Below, in pieces: positions 7,313-14,881 of a stretch of 34,137 bases of DNA (position 1 is the first letter of the stretch; each line of letters starts with the position of its first letter). The stretch is from an uncultured Eubacteriales bacterium. GTDB lineage: Bacteria; Bacillota; Clostridia; Christensenellales; Borkfalkiaceae. The notes under the pieces are model-generated. The model did no database searches, was not told the origin of the DNA, and worked only from the letters and a program-made list of their open reading frames with translations. The position numbers and the translations under genes were made by a program. The DNA is taken from contig CAJLXC010000006.1 in NCBI GenBank assembly GCA_905210545.1, positions 1 to 34,137 of the forward strand, written 5' to 3'.

Positions 7313-8683
7313 TTAAACGCGTTCTTGTCTGGTTTTAGAATAAGTCTGCGATACCGCGACTATAAAAGAGATAATCGCCGCCGCTATAAGAATAAACACG
7401 ATGGTTTTTACGCCGAGAGTGCTTTCGGTTGCAGAGTGCGCGTCGTCTATTCTCGTTATTTCTGCGGTAACGGTCTGAGTTTTGTTGTATTTTTCGGCAA
7501 GATCGTTATAAAAGTTTACGGAGTTTTTAATCGACAAAAAAGATTTTTTGATCAATCCTTCGTCTCCCGTTCCGTTGCCGCCTATTGCTTTTTCGAGCGA
7601 GATGTATGTGTCGGACGTTTTGTCGGGGAACGAGTGTTTCTCTTCTGCCGGCAACGGGGTGGTGACTCCGTTTTCCGTTTTCGTGTTATCGAGATAGTCT
7701 ATATACGTCTGCAAACTGTTGCTTTTTTCTGTTGCCTCGCCTAATTCTTTGGCGAGCGCGATATGTTGGAGCGATAATTTCATAAAGTTTGCGTCGTCGT
7801 AATAATAAATGTTGTTTCCGTTTTCGTCTTTCTTGACCGTTCCGATAACGTTTTTATATTTTTCGAGAACGAGTTCGGATTCTCTTAAGCTGTCGGAAAG
7901 TTTGGCGACTTTTGCGTTTGCGGTATCTCTCGCATAGGTAAGGTAGTCAACGAGTCCGCCTTCCGTTTTTTCTATCTTGTTGGTTATAACGGTCTGCGTC
8001 AGCCTCGAAAGAGTCGATCTGGTCACGGTAAGTTCGGAAAGAAGATCCGCGACGCTCTTTTTGTCGCCGGACTTGTTTTCGTAAGCGAAATCGGAAAGGT
8101 TATCGAAAGAGACAAGTTCGTTCTCTAAAATCTTTATATATCCGTCAATCGTTTCGGAAAGATTGAGAATATGATGAATATATTCGGAAGAGGCGAGTTC
8201 GCTTTCATAATAATTAAACGGCAAAGTCTGCAACGTGGCGGAGAACGATCTCACGTATTCGTTTGCCACGTTATCGAGAATATTTTTGTATTCGTTTGAA
8301 GTAAGCTCCGTTTTCTTGTTGAATTTAAGCGAAATGACGTAGGTGTTGGATATAAAGCCCGCGGCTTCTCCTTCGGGGATTTTTGCCGCAACGGAAAGGT
8401 CGGGCAAAAGGATAGTGCCGAGCGACGGATTGTTTTTATCGCTCGTCGCACGGTCGAGAACGAAAGCTTTGTTGGCGTTAAGCCCTGACAACCGACTTTC
8501 CTTGACGTCGGAAAAAACGAGCGTGGTAGAAAAGACTTTGGTATCGGTGAAACATTTTACCGTAAACAGCACGGCGGAAAGACAAACTACCGTTATAATG
8601 ACATAAATCAAGGAGCGCCTGAACGACTTTTTTATAATGCCGCAGAGCTGACCTACGGTTAAATCTTTATCCTGATTACTCAT
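7313..8683 (-). CDS. Wzz-like polysaccharide chain-length regulator/co-polymerase
   Basis: This membrane protein is expected to control the length or export of the polymer made by the neighbouring locus. The start at 8683 (MSNQDKDLTVGQLCGIIKKS) follows AGAGGA by about 11 bases; an in-frame ATG at 8746 lies upstream of the predicted promoter and is unlikely. Membrane segment 1 is at about residues 24-46 (SLIYVIITVVCLSAVLF). A long extracellular region with coiled-coil character follows, and membrane segment 2 (TIVFILIAAAIISFIVAVSQ) is close to the C-terminus. This is the two-helix Wzz architecture. The proline-rich motif that usually precedes the second helix is absent, and no tyrosine-kinase domain or separate kinase gene is present in the window. 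It is transcribed away from the rest of the locus. Confidence 0.75.
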   Translation of the reverse strand: MSNQDKDLTVGQLCGIIKKSFRRSLIYVIITVVCLSAVLFTVKCFTDTKVFSTTLVFSDVKESRLSGLNANKAFVLDRATSDKNNPSLGTILLPDLSVAAKIPEGEAAGFISNTYVISLKFNKKTELTSNEYKNILDNVANEYVRSFSATLQTLPFNYYESELASSEYIHHILNLSETIDGYIKILENELVSFDNLSDFAYENKSGDKKSVADLLSELTVTRSTLSRLTQTVITNKIEKTEGGLVDYLTYARDTANAKVAKLSDSLRESELVLEKYKNVIGTVKKDENGNNIYYYDDANFMKLSLQHIALAKELGEATEKSNSLQTYIDYLDNTKTENGVTTPLPAEEKHSFPDKTSDTYISLEKAIGGNGTGDEGLIKKSFLSIKNSVNFYNDLAEKYNKTQTVTAEITRIDDAHSATESTLGVKTIVFILIAAAIISFIVAVSQTYSKTRQERV

Positions 8684-8717
8684 TTTTAAATAATCCTCTG
8701 AAAAAATATTTTTTATT

Positions 8718-8746
8718 ATTGTAGCACATTTTCGGCGGGTATGCAA
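8718..8746 (-). promoter_or_regulatory. Predicted promoter of the wzz-like gene
   Basis: Read on the minus strand: TTGCAT (8746-8741), a 17-base spacer and TACAAT (8723-8718), with TGC directly before the -10 (extended -10). Transcription would begin near 8711, leaving a 28-base leader with an AGAGGA site before the ATG at 8683. Confidence 0.7.
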
Positions 8747-8820
8747 TCGATTTAGCGGTTTAACGTTTCAAAACAGCGCGAAAGACGGCGGTTTTTTTAT
8801 TTTTAATTCTTTGCATTGAC

Positions 8821-8849
8821 TTGCAATGTAAAATTAAATATGCTATACT
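8821..8849 (+). promoter_or_regulatory. Predicted promoter of the first exopolysaccharide unit
   Basis: TTGCAA at 8821-8826, a 17-base spacer and TATACT at 8844-8849, with an extended -10 TGC at 8841-8843. The predicted start point (about 8856) is only a few bases before the ATG at 8859, so the first gene would be translated from an essentially leaderless mRNA. The layout matches the promoters at 8718-8746 and 16531-16559. Confidence 0.72.
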
Positions 8850-8858
8850 TAAAAAAAT

Positions 8859-9593
8859 ATGGAGTATTGCAGAATTTTAGGCGTCAACGTCGCCGTTACC
8901 GATATGAACGAGTGCGTGAGTTATCTGAAAGATAACCTTAACGCGTTAAGGGGGGAGTACGTGTGCGTTGCAAACGTGCATACCACGGTAACCGCGTATG
9001 AGAACGAAGAATATAAAAAAGTGCAGAACGGCGCGGCTCTCTGTATTCCCGACGGAAAACCGCTTTCCGTGGTGCAGAAAAAACGCGGATTTAAAAACGC
9101 GCAGAGGGTTACGGGTCCGTCTTTGATGGAAGAAATCTTAAAAATCTCGCGGGAGAACGGGTACAGACACGTTTTTTACGGTTCTACGCAGGAAACGCTC
9201 GATAAAATTCAAGCCCGCATAAAACGCGAATATCCCGATACGGAAGAAAATTTTCTTTATATTTCTCCGGAATTCAAAGAAACCGCAGAACCGGAAACCG
9301 AAGAAATTATTAACAAAATAAACGATTTTAAACCGGATTTCGTCTGGGTAGGGTTGGGTGCGCCCAAGCAGGAAGAGTGGATGGCGATTCACAAGGGCAA
9401 GCTGAACGCCGTCTGCATCGGAGTGGGCGCGGCGTTCGATTATTACGCCGGCAACATAAAAAGAGCGCCTAAATGGATGCAGAAATTGTGCCTCGAATGG
9501 TTTTATCGGTTGTTGCAATCTCCAAAGCTTTTCAAAAGATATCGGCATACGAACGGAGTGTTCATAAGAAAAGCCTACTTTAGGGGGTTGTGA
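8859..9593 (+). CDS. WecG/TagA/CpsF-family (GT26) glycosyltransferase
   Basis: The family transfers a sugar, often N-acetylmannosamine, onto an undecaprenyl-linked primer at the inner membrane face. The N-terminus (CRILGVNVAVTDMNECVSYL) is typical. IPDGKPLSVV contains the family's conserved Asp, and VTGPSLMEEIL and FYGSTQETLDKI follow. The core is FVWVGLGAPKQEEWM and GVGAAFDYYAGNIKRAPKWM. The C-terminal amphipathic tail (WFYRLLQSPKLFKRYRH) is the membrane-attachment region. At 244 residues it is a normal length. No ribosome binding site precedes the ATG, and the predicted promoter nearly touches it. It heads the first plus-strand unit. The exact donor sugar is not determinable here. Confidence 0.9.
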   Translation: MEYCRILGVNVAVTDMNECVSYLKDNLNALRGEYVCVANVHTTVTAYENEEYKKVQNGAALCIPDGKPLSVVQKKRGFKNAQRVTGPSLMEEILKISRENGYRHVFYGSTQETLDKIQARIKREYPDTEENFLYISPEFKETAEPETEEIINKINDFKPDFVWVGLGAPKQEEWMAIHKGKLNAVCIGVGAAFDYYAGNIKRAPKWMQKLCLEWFYRLLQSPKLFKRYRHTNGVFIRKAYFRGL

Positions 9594-9637
9594 TTTTTAT
9601 AAAACTATAAGGAATCGCGGTCATCGCGGTGTGGAGT

Positions 9638-10840
9638 ATGGAACGAAAACCGAATATTTTGCTCATTCATAATTATTATAAAATCCCGGGCGGCGAAGAT
9701 ACCGTTTTTAAAAACGAAAAAGAAATGCTCGAAAGTCGCGGGCATAAGGTCGTTACTTATACGAGAAGCAACGCCGAAGCCGACGGCTATAATTTTTTCA
9801 AAAAAGCCTTTCTGCCGTTTTCCGCGGTTTTTAATTGCAAAACCTATCGCGATATAAAAAAAATAATAAAAAGAGAAAAAATAGACGTCGTTCACGTTCA
9901 TAACACGCATATGCTTATCAGCCCCGCGGTGTTTTACGCCGCGAAAAAAATGAAAGTCCCCGCGATTTTAACCGTGCATAATTTCAGACTGCTGTGTCCC
10001 GCGGCGACTTTTTACCGTGACGGTAAAATCTGCGAGGAATGTTTAAAAAAGGGTTTTAAGGCGGCGGTAAAGCACAAGTGTTACAGAAACAGCAAATTTC
10101 AGACCGCGGCGGCGGCTTTTATACAAAAATTTCACCGCGCGACGGGTATCTATAAAAAAATATACTATATCTGCCTGACCGATTTCAATAAAGAAAAATT
10201 ATTGAAGCACGGTCAGATACGCGAGGACAGGGTTTTCGTTAAGCCTAATTTTTGCAATGGCGGCAATACGGTCGTGCCTTATAACGAGAGAGAAAACAGG
10301 TTCGTTTTCGTCGGTCGGATAGAAGAAATAAAAGGCGTTCGGTTTCTGCTCGACGCGTTCCGTTCTCCGCTTCTCGCGGATAAAGAGCTGGTGCTTTGCG
10401 GCAGCGGTCCGTTAGATGACGAGTGCGGAAAGTATATAGAAAACAACGGAATGAAAAACGTAAAAATGCTCGGTCAGACTTCTCATAAAGAGGTTATGGA
10501 GATAGTGGCTCGTTCGCGCGCGCTTTTAATGCCCACGCAGTGGTACGAAGGCTTTCCCATGTCTATTGCGGAAGCGTTTTCCGTCGGCACGCCCGTTATC
10601 GGACCCGATATGGGCAACGTGGGGAATATAATAAAAGAAGGGATAAACGGGTGGAAATATCCGCCCGACGACAAGGACGCGTTCGTCGCGAAGCTGGTCG
10701 GGATAAGCGATATAACCGAAAGCACGAAAAAAAGCGGCGAAGAGTATTCGGAAGAGAAAAATTACGAGATATTGTCCGCCGTTTACGATAAAGCGATATC
10801 GGAGAATTTTGCGCAGAATAAAAAACGGAGAGCGGAATAG
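9638..10840 (+). CDS. Glycosyltransferase family 4 (GT-B fold)
   Basis: A cytoplasmic retaining glycosyltransferase building the repeat unit. The acceptor half opens with KPNILLIHNYYKIPGGED, which has the glycine loop of this family, followed by VHVHNTHMLISPAVFYAAKK and a cysteine-containing stretch (LLCPAATFYRDGKICEECL). The donor half has FVGRIEEIKGVRFLLDAF, then LCGSGPLDDE and the EX7E motif EGFPMSIAE at residues 304-312, ending with SVGTPVIGPDMGNVGNIIKE. I chose ATG 9638 because the protein then begins at the first beta strand. An in-frame GTG at 9629 is possible, and neither start has a convincing ribosome binding site. The acceptor and donor sugars are unknown. Confidence 0.88.
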   Translation: MERKPNILLIHNYYKIPGGEDTVFKNEKEMLESRGHKVVTYTRSNAEADGYNFFKKAFLPFSAVFNCKTYRDIKKIIKREKIDVVHVHNTHMLISPAVFYAAKKMKVPAILTVHNFRLLCPAATFYRDGKICEECLKKGFKAAVKHKCYRNSKFQTAAAAFIQKFHRATGIYKKIYYICLTDFNKEKLLKHGQIREDRVFVKPNFCNGGNTVVPYNERENRFVFVGRIEEIKGVRFLLDAFRSPLLADKELVLCGSGPLDDECGKYIENNGMKNVKMLGQTSHKEVMEIVARSRALLMPTQWYEGFPMSIAEAFSVGTPVIGPDMGNVGNIIKEGINGWKYPPDDKDAFVAKLVGISDITESTKKSGEEYSEEKNYEILSAVYDKAISENFAQNKKRRAE

Positions 10841-10843
10841 GCG

Positions 10844-11968
10844 ATGCTTGAACGCGATGCAGAAAAAAACGACGGGGCTTTAAAAAGGCAGTCGTCATAT
10901 TTTGTTTTTTACGTATTGCTGTTTATATGCGTTTCGCAGAGCGGAATAGCGAAATATTTCGTTCTGTCCGCTCTGACGGTGTTTTTTTTCGTAATGAGAC
11001 CCGTCCCCGTGAAGTATTTTCTCGTTATTCTGCATTCTATGGTATACGTCATAGCGGGCGTTGCGACGGCGTGCGTTAAAGGGAATTTTGTTTACGAATC
11101 GATAAAGCAGATTCTTATTTATATGTCCTGCGGTTTTTTCGCTATCGGCGTTTTTTCTTTTTACGGCAAAAAACAATCGGAGGAACTTATCGATTGCCAG
11201 TTTTTCGGGTTGCTCGCGGCATACGTGATTATGTTCGCAAAATATTTCACGCCCGAAGAATTTTTCTACGAATCGAGCTTATACGCGTATATATTCGGCG
11301 CGTATGCGCTTTTGTATTTTTATCGCGGAAGCTATTTCAAAATGCTTCTCGCAGTCGCGTTTATGATTTTCGATCACAAACGCATTACGGATGCCGCAAC
11401 CGTCTTTTGCGTGCTGTGTCTTATTCTTATATGGCTCTGCGGCAAAATACGTTTACGCAGAATAATCAATTTTGCGGGGTGTATCGTTCTTGCGGTATTT
11501 CCGCTCGTATGGATTTATCTCTGCCGCGCGGGAATCGCTGAAAGTGTATTCGACGCGCTTAACATAAACACGATGGGCAGAGTGAATATGTGGCGGAAGA
11601 TGAACGATTATTACGTTGTTTCGCCCGACTTTACGGGTTGGGGAATAGGCTGGGTTTCAGAGTGGCTTAAAAACGCGAACATACCGTCTTTTTCTAATCT
11701 GCACAACGATTTTCTCATGGCGTATATAGAGCTCGGCTTCTGGGGATACGTTTTATGGATTCTCTCGTTCGTGCTGATAGTCGGACTCGTAAAGAAAGAA
11801 TCCGTAAAAAAAGCAAATTTTATTATGATATTGTTCGGCTATGCTTTTATAAACTTTCTGACGGACAATATTTATCTTTACGTTTCGTTTTTAACCCCGC
11901 TCTATACCATTTGTTTAGACGTGATATACGGAGAAAACGAAAACCCGACTTACGAAAAATTATACTGA
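10844..11968 (+). CDS. Wzy-like polysaccharide polymerase (O-antigen ligase family)
   Basis: An integral membrane protein of 374 residues with about ten hydrophobic segments. Near the C-terminus it carries the WzyC/O-antigen ligase signature: GWGIGWVSEWL, then SNLHNDFLMAYIELGFWGYV, in the long external loop before the last helices. It is expected to join undecaprenyl-linked repeat units on the outer face of the membrane. The start lies three bases after the stop of the GT4 gene, with GGAG about 12 bases upstream. Polymerases of this kind are poorly conserved, so the call rests on topology, the HNDF-ELGFWG signature and the position between glycosyltransferases and a flippase. Confidence 0.8.
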   Translation: MLERDAEKNDGALKRQSSYFVFYVLLFICVSQSGIAKYFVLSALTVFFFVMRPVPVKYFLVILHSMVYVIAGVATACVKGNFVYESIKQILIYMSCGFFAIGVFSFYGKKQSEELIDCQFFGLLAAYVIMFAKYFTPEEFFYESSLYAYIFGAYALLYFYRGSYFKMLLAVAFMIFDHKRITDAATVFCVLCLILIWLCGKIRLRRIINFAGCIVLAVFPLVWIYLCRAGIAESVFDALNINTMGRVNMWRKMNDYYVVSPDFTGWGIGWVSEWLKNANIPSFSNLHNDFLMAYIELGFWGYVLWILSFVLIVGLVKKESVKKANFIMILFGYAFINFLTDNIYLYVSFLTPLYTICLDVIYGENENPTYEKLY

Positions 11969-11981
11969 AAGGAGAAACCGC

Positions 11982-12980
11982 GTGAAAGAAGCTTTAATAG
12001 ATTTATCCGTGCTAATAGTGTTTTTCAATCGCCCGCAAACGCTTAAAAAAGTGTTTGAAAGGGTAAAAGAGGCAAGACCCGCACGCTTGTTTTTATATCA
12101 GGACGGACCGAGAGAAAACCGCCCGGACGATATAGAAAACGTAAGAAAATGCAGAGAAATAGTGGCGGGCGTAGACTGGCAGTGCGAGGTTCATACGCTG
12201 TATCAGGAGAAAAATCAGGGCGTCGATCCGAGCGGTTATCTGGCGGATACATGGGCGTTTTCTTTAACAGACAAATGTCTTGTGTTGGAAGACGACGTAG
12301 TGCCTTGTCTGTCATTTTTTCCATTTGTCAAAAAGATGCTCGACGAATACGAGAACGACGAAAGAATAATGCTTATTTCGGGTATGAACCTGCAGGAAAA
12401 AACTCCTGTGGATTCCGATTATTTTTTCTCTAAAATGACAATTACCTGGGGTTGGGCAACGTGGAGGAGAGTTGTCGAAAAATGGGACGGGGAGTATTCT
12501 TTTCTTAAAGACGAAAATAAAGTAAATCGGCTCAAAAAATATATAAAAGACAACAAACTCGTAAAAAACACCGTAAAACTTATGCAAAAGCACGCCGAGT
12601 CGGGCGTGGCTCACTTTGAAACGGTGCTTATAGCAAATCAATATTTTCACGACGGGCTGTCGATAGTGCCATCGAAAAATATGTGCGTGAATATAGGGAT
12701 TACAGACGATGCTTCTCATTTTGCAAACGATATACGTTTTGTCCAAAGAGGGTTAAGGAAAGTCTTCCGAATGAAAACCTACGAAATGAATTGCGACGAA
12801 ATCCGCGCGCCCAAAGAGGTAGAGGATTATAAAAAATACAAAAAAACCGTGTATTACGTTCACGGGTGGAACAGACCCGTTTTAAGAGCGTTGCGTTTTG
12901 CGGAAGTGTGCCTTAAAAAGATTTTTCACGGACGGTTCAAAGAAGTTTTTAACGATATAAAGATTAGATTGAAAAAATAG
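11982..12980 (+). CDS. Glycosyltransferase, GT-A fold (GNT-I-like)
   Basis: The N-terminus is a GT-A nucleotide-sugar fold: LSVLIVFFNRPQTLKKVFER, then LFLYQDGPRENRPDD. The metal-binding acidic motif is LEDDVVPCLSFF (Asp104-Asp105). The downstream RIMLISGMNLQEK, then TWGWATWRR and a C-terminal helical basic region, resemble the family often annotated as GNT-I-like or HlpA-like transferases in capsule loci. The GTG start at 11982 follows AAGGAG by eight bases and is the only good choice. It lies 13 bases after the polymerase stop, so the two are co-transcribed. Sugar specificity is unknown. Confidence 0.82.
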   Translation: MKEALIDLSVLIVFFNRPQTLKKVFERVKEARPARLFLYQDGPRENRPDDIENVRKCREIVAGVDWQCEVHTLYQEKNQGVDPSGYLADTWAFSLTDKCLVLEDDVVPCLSFFPFVKKMLDEYENDERIMLISGMNLQEKTPVDSDYFFSKMTITWGWATWRRVVEKWDGEYSFLKDENKVNRLKKYIKDNKLVKNTVKLMQKHAESGVAHFETVLIANQYFHDGLSIVPSKNMCVNIGITDDASHFANDIRFVQRGLRKVFRMKTYEMNCDEIRAPKEVEDYKKYKKTVYYVHGWNRPVLRALRFAEVCLKKIFHGRFKEVFNDIKIRLKK

Positions 12981-13015
12981 CGATACTTTTCAATGTTTGT
13001 TGATTAGGAGTTTTT

Positions 13016-13828
13016 ATGGAAATAATAGGGATAATGACTTGTTATAACAGAAAGGATAAAACTATTGAGAGTATTGATAGATTGATTCTCGGAAATCCGG
13101 GACATTCCTTTAAATTTATCGTAGTAGATGATAATAGTAACGACGGGACGGCAGAATTGTTATCAGAAAAGAAAAACGTAGTCGTATTGAAAGGAAATGG
13201 TAATCTGTTTTATTCGGGGGGAATGAGAAAGGGAATTCAATTTGTTAAAGATAATAATTTAAAGGCTCAATATGTTTTATTTTTTAACGATGACGTTGAA
13301 TTTTACGATAATATTATTGATAGAATGATAGAAATCTCAGACTCGGGTACAAATATTGTTGTTGGAGCGACGGAAGATTCTAACGGTAAAATGAGCTATG
13401 GCGGTGTGATAAAGAATAGCAAGATTAAACCTTCGTTTCGAGTGGTAATGTCGGGGACGGAAAAAATATATTGTGACACTTTCTGCGCGAATTGCGTATT
13501 GATTCCGTATATTGTTTTTTCTCGGTTGGATAATATAGACAATAAATTTGTACACTCGTTAGGGGATTATGATTACGGCTTGACAGCGACAAAAAAAGGA
13601 TATAAAATTGTTGCAACCGATTTTTTTGTGGGATGTTGTAATGATAATCCTGTATCTCAAGGTTGGCGAGATAATACCAAGCCGAGAAAAGAAAGAATAA
13701 AATTGAAAGAACAACCAAAGGGATTGCCTAGAAAAATTTGGTTTTACTTTATAAAAAAACATTACGGTTTTTTTAGCGCGGTGATTTATTCGATTACGCC
13801 ATATATTAGGATATTGTTCAAAAAATAA
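13016..13828 (+). CDS. Glycosyltransferase family 2
   Basis: A GT-A fold inverting transferase. It opens with EIIGIMTCYNRKDKTIESID, then the nucleotide-binding VVDDNSNDGTAELL (Asp38-Asp39), a LFFNDDVEF metal motif (Asp92-Asp93), and a C-terminal GDYDYGLTATKKGYKIV followed by a WRDN motif and a basic tail. The architecture resembles rhamnosyltransferase-like GT2 enzymes. The start follows AGGAG by five bases. The DNA is clearly more AT-rich and CpG-poor than the genes before it and shares this with the next gene. That suggests these two entered the locus as a module. Confidence 0.85.
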   Translation: MEIIGIMTCYNRKDKTIESIDRLILGNPGHSFKFIVVDDNSNDGTAELLSEKKNVVVLKGNGNLFYSGGMRKGIQFVKDNNLKAQYVLFFNDDVEFYDNIIDRMIEISDSGTNIVVGATEDSNGKMSYGGVIKNSKIKPSFRVVMSGTEKIYCDTFCANCVLIPYIVFSRLDNIDNKFVHSLGDYDYGLTATKKGYKIVATDFFVGCCNDNPVSQGWRDNTKPRKERIKLKEQPKGLPRKIWFYFIKKHYGFFSAVIYSITPYIRILFKK

Positions 13829-13862
13829 TTAAATCCGAAAAAACTATGAATGGAGCTTTAAA

Positions 13863-14819
13863 GTGAAAAAAAAATTGTCATTTATGCTAAATTACTGCGA
13901 GGCGAAGCTTTTAAAAAATAAAACAGATGTGGAGCATATAAGAAAATATTTATACAATAAAAAGGCGATAAATAAAAAACGTGTATTAAATTCTGAAGAA
14001 GTAAATAAATCAATATATAATTTAATTGTATCAAAAAAACCTTTTTTCGTCGGAAGATTCGGGGCTAATGAATTGAGTGCGGTTAAAACATTCGATTATG
14101 AGGTGAAATCAAAATATGGAAAGGCATTAAAGTATTTAAGCACGGGCGCAGGTTTTTTCCCGCCGACGATAGAAGGGGGAATAAAGTTTAAGGATTTAAT
14201 GATAAGCTCTATTCCGCTATTAGATATTGTAGGAATTTGGCTGTTGCCGTTTGAGAAATACTATTTAAAAAAATATGCAGGAAACAATATTGAATCAGCG
14301 TGTTTGTTTGACCTTGAGCCTTGGTCTTTTCCTTGTTATCCTTGGAGTGCAGCATTGAAAGGGAAAAAAGTTCTGGTTGTTCACCCTTTTGCTGAAACGA
14401 TTTTAAAACAATATAAAAAAAGAGATATGCTTTTCAATGGTACAAATATTTTACCGGAATTTGATCTTAAAGTTTTTAAAGCGGTACAAACCATTGCCGG
14501 AGAAAGGGACTTGCGCTTTGAAACGTGGTTCGACGCGTTAGATTGGATGAGTGATGAAATAGTTAAGCTCGATTTTGATATTGCTATCGTCGGTTGTGGG
14601 GCGTATGGTTTTCCTCTGTCCGCAAGAATAAAGGCAATGGGAAAGCAAGTGATACATTTAGGCGGAGCGACACAACTTTTATTCGGTATTAAAGGGAAAA
14701 GATGGGAAGATAAAGATTATTTATATGTAAATAGATTTTTCAACGAATATTGGGTGTTTCCGAGTGATATGGAAAAACCCAAAAGAGCAAGTGAAGTTGA
14801 AGGGGCTTGTTATTGGTGA
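13863..14819 (+). CDS. Uncharacterised polysaccharide-locus protein, possible GT-D-fold transferase
   Basis: I do not recognise a characterised family. Visible blocks are FFVGRFGANELSAVK at about residues 60-75, IVGIWLLPFEKYY, GKKVLVVHPFAETILKQY, and a strongly conserved-looking C-terminal stretch with IAIVGCGAYGFPLSARIKAM and IHLGGATQLLFGIKGKRW. RFGANEL-type starts and the GCGAYG/GGATQ blocks remind me of capsule-cluster proteins assigned to the GT-D (DUF1792-like) glycosyltransferase fold, but I cannot confirm this. No signal peptide or membrane helix is present, so it is cytoplasmic, 318 residues. The GTG start follows GGAG by eight bases. It is AT-rich like the preceding GT2 gene and sits between that gene and the flippase. 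Confidence 0.6.
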   Translation: MKKKLSFMLNYCEAKLLKNKTDVEHIRKYLYNKKAINKKRVLNSEEVNKSIYNLIVSKKPFFVGRFGANELSAVKTFDYEVKSKYGKALKYLSTGAGFFPPTIEGGIKFKDLMISSIPLLDIVGIWLLPFEKYYLKKYAGNNIESACLFDLEPWSFPCYPWSAALKGKKVLVVHPFAETILKQYKKRDMLFNGTNILPEFDLKVFKAVQTIAGERDLRFETWFDALDWMSDEIVKLDFDIAIVGCGAYGFPLSARIKAMGKQVIHLGGATQLLFGIKGKRWEDKDYLYVNRFFNEYWVFPSDMEKPKRASEVEGACYW

Positions 14820-14881
14820 ATGTATTCTCATAAATATTATTCATTTTAAAACTTTATACTATAAAAATAGAAACATAAATA

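Noticed and set aside
8684..8746. Upstream ATG at 8746 for the wzz-like gene
   Set aside because: The predicted promoter lies between it and the 8683 start, which has AGAGGA at normal distance.
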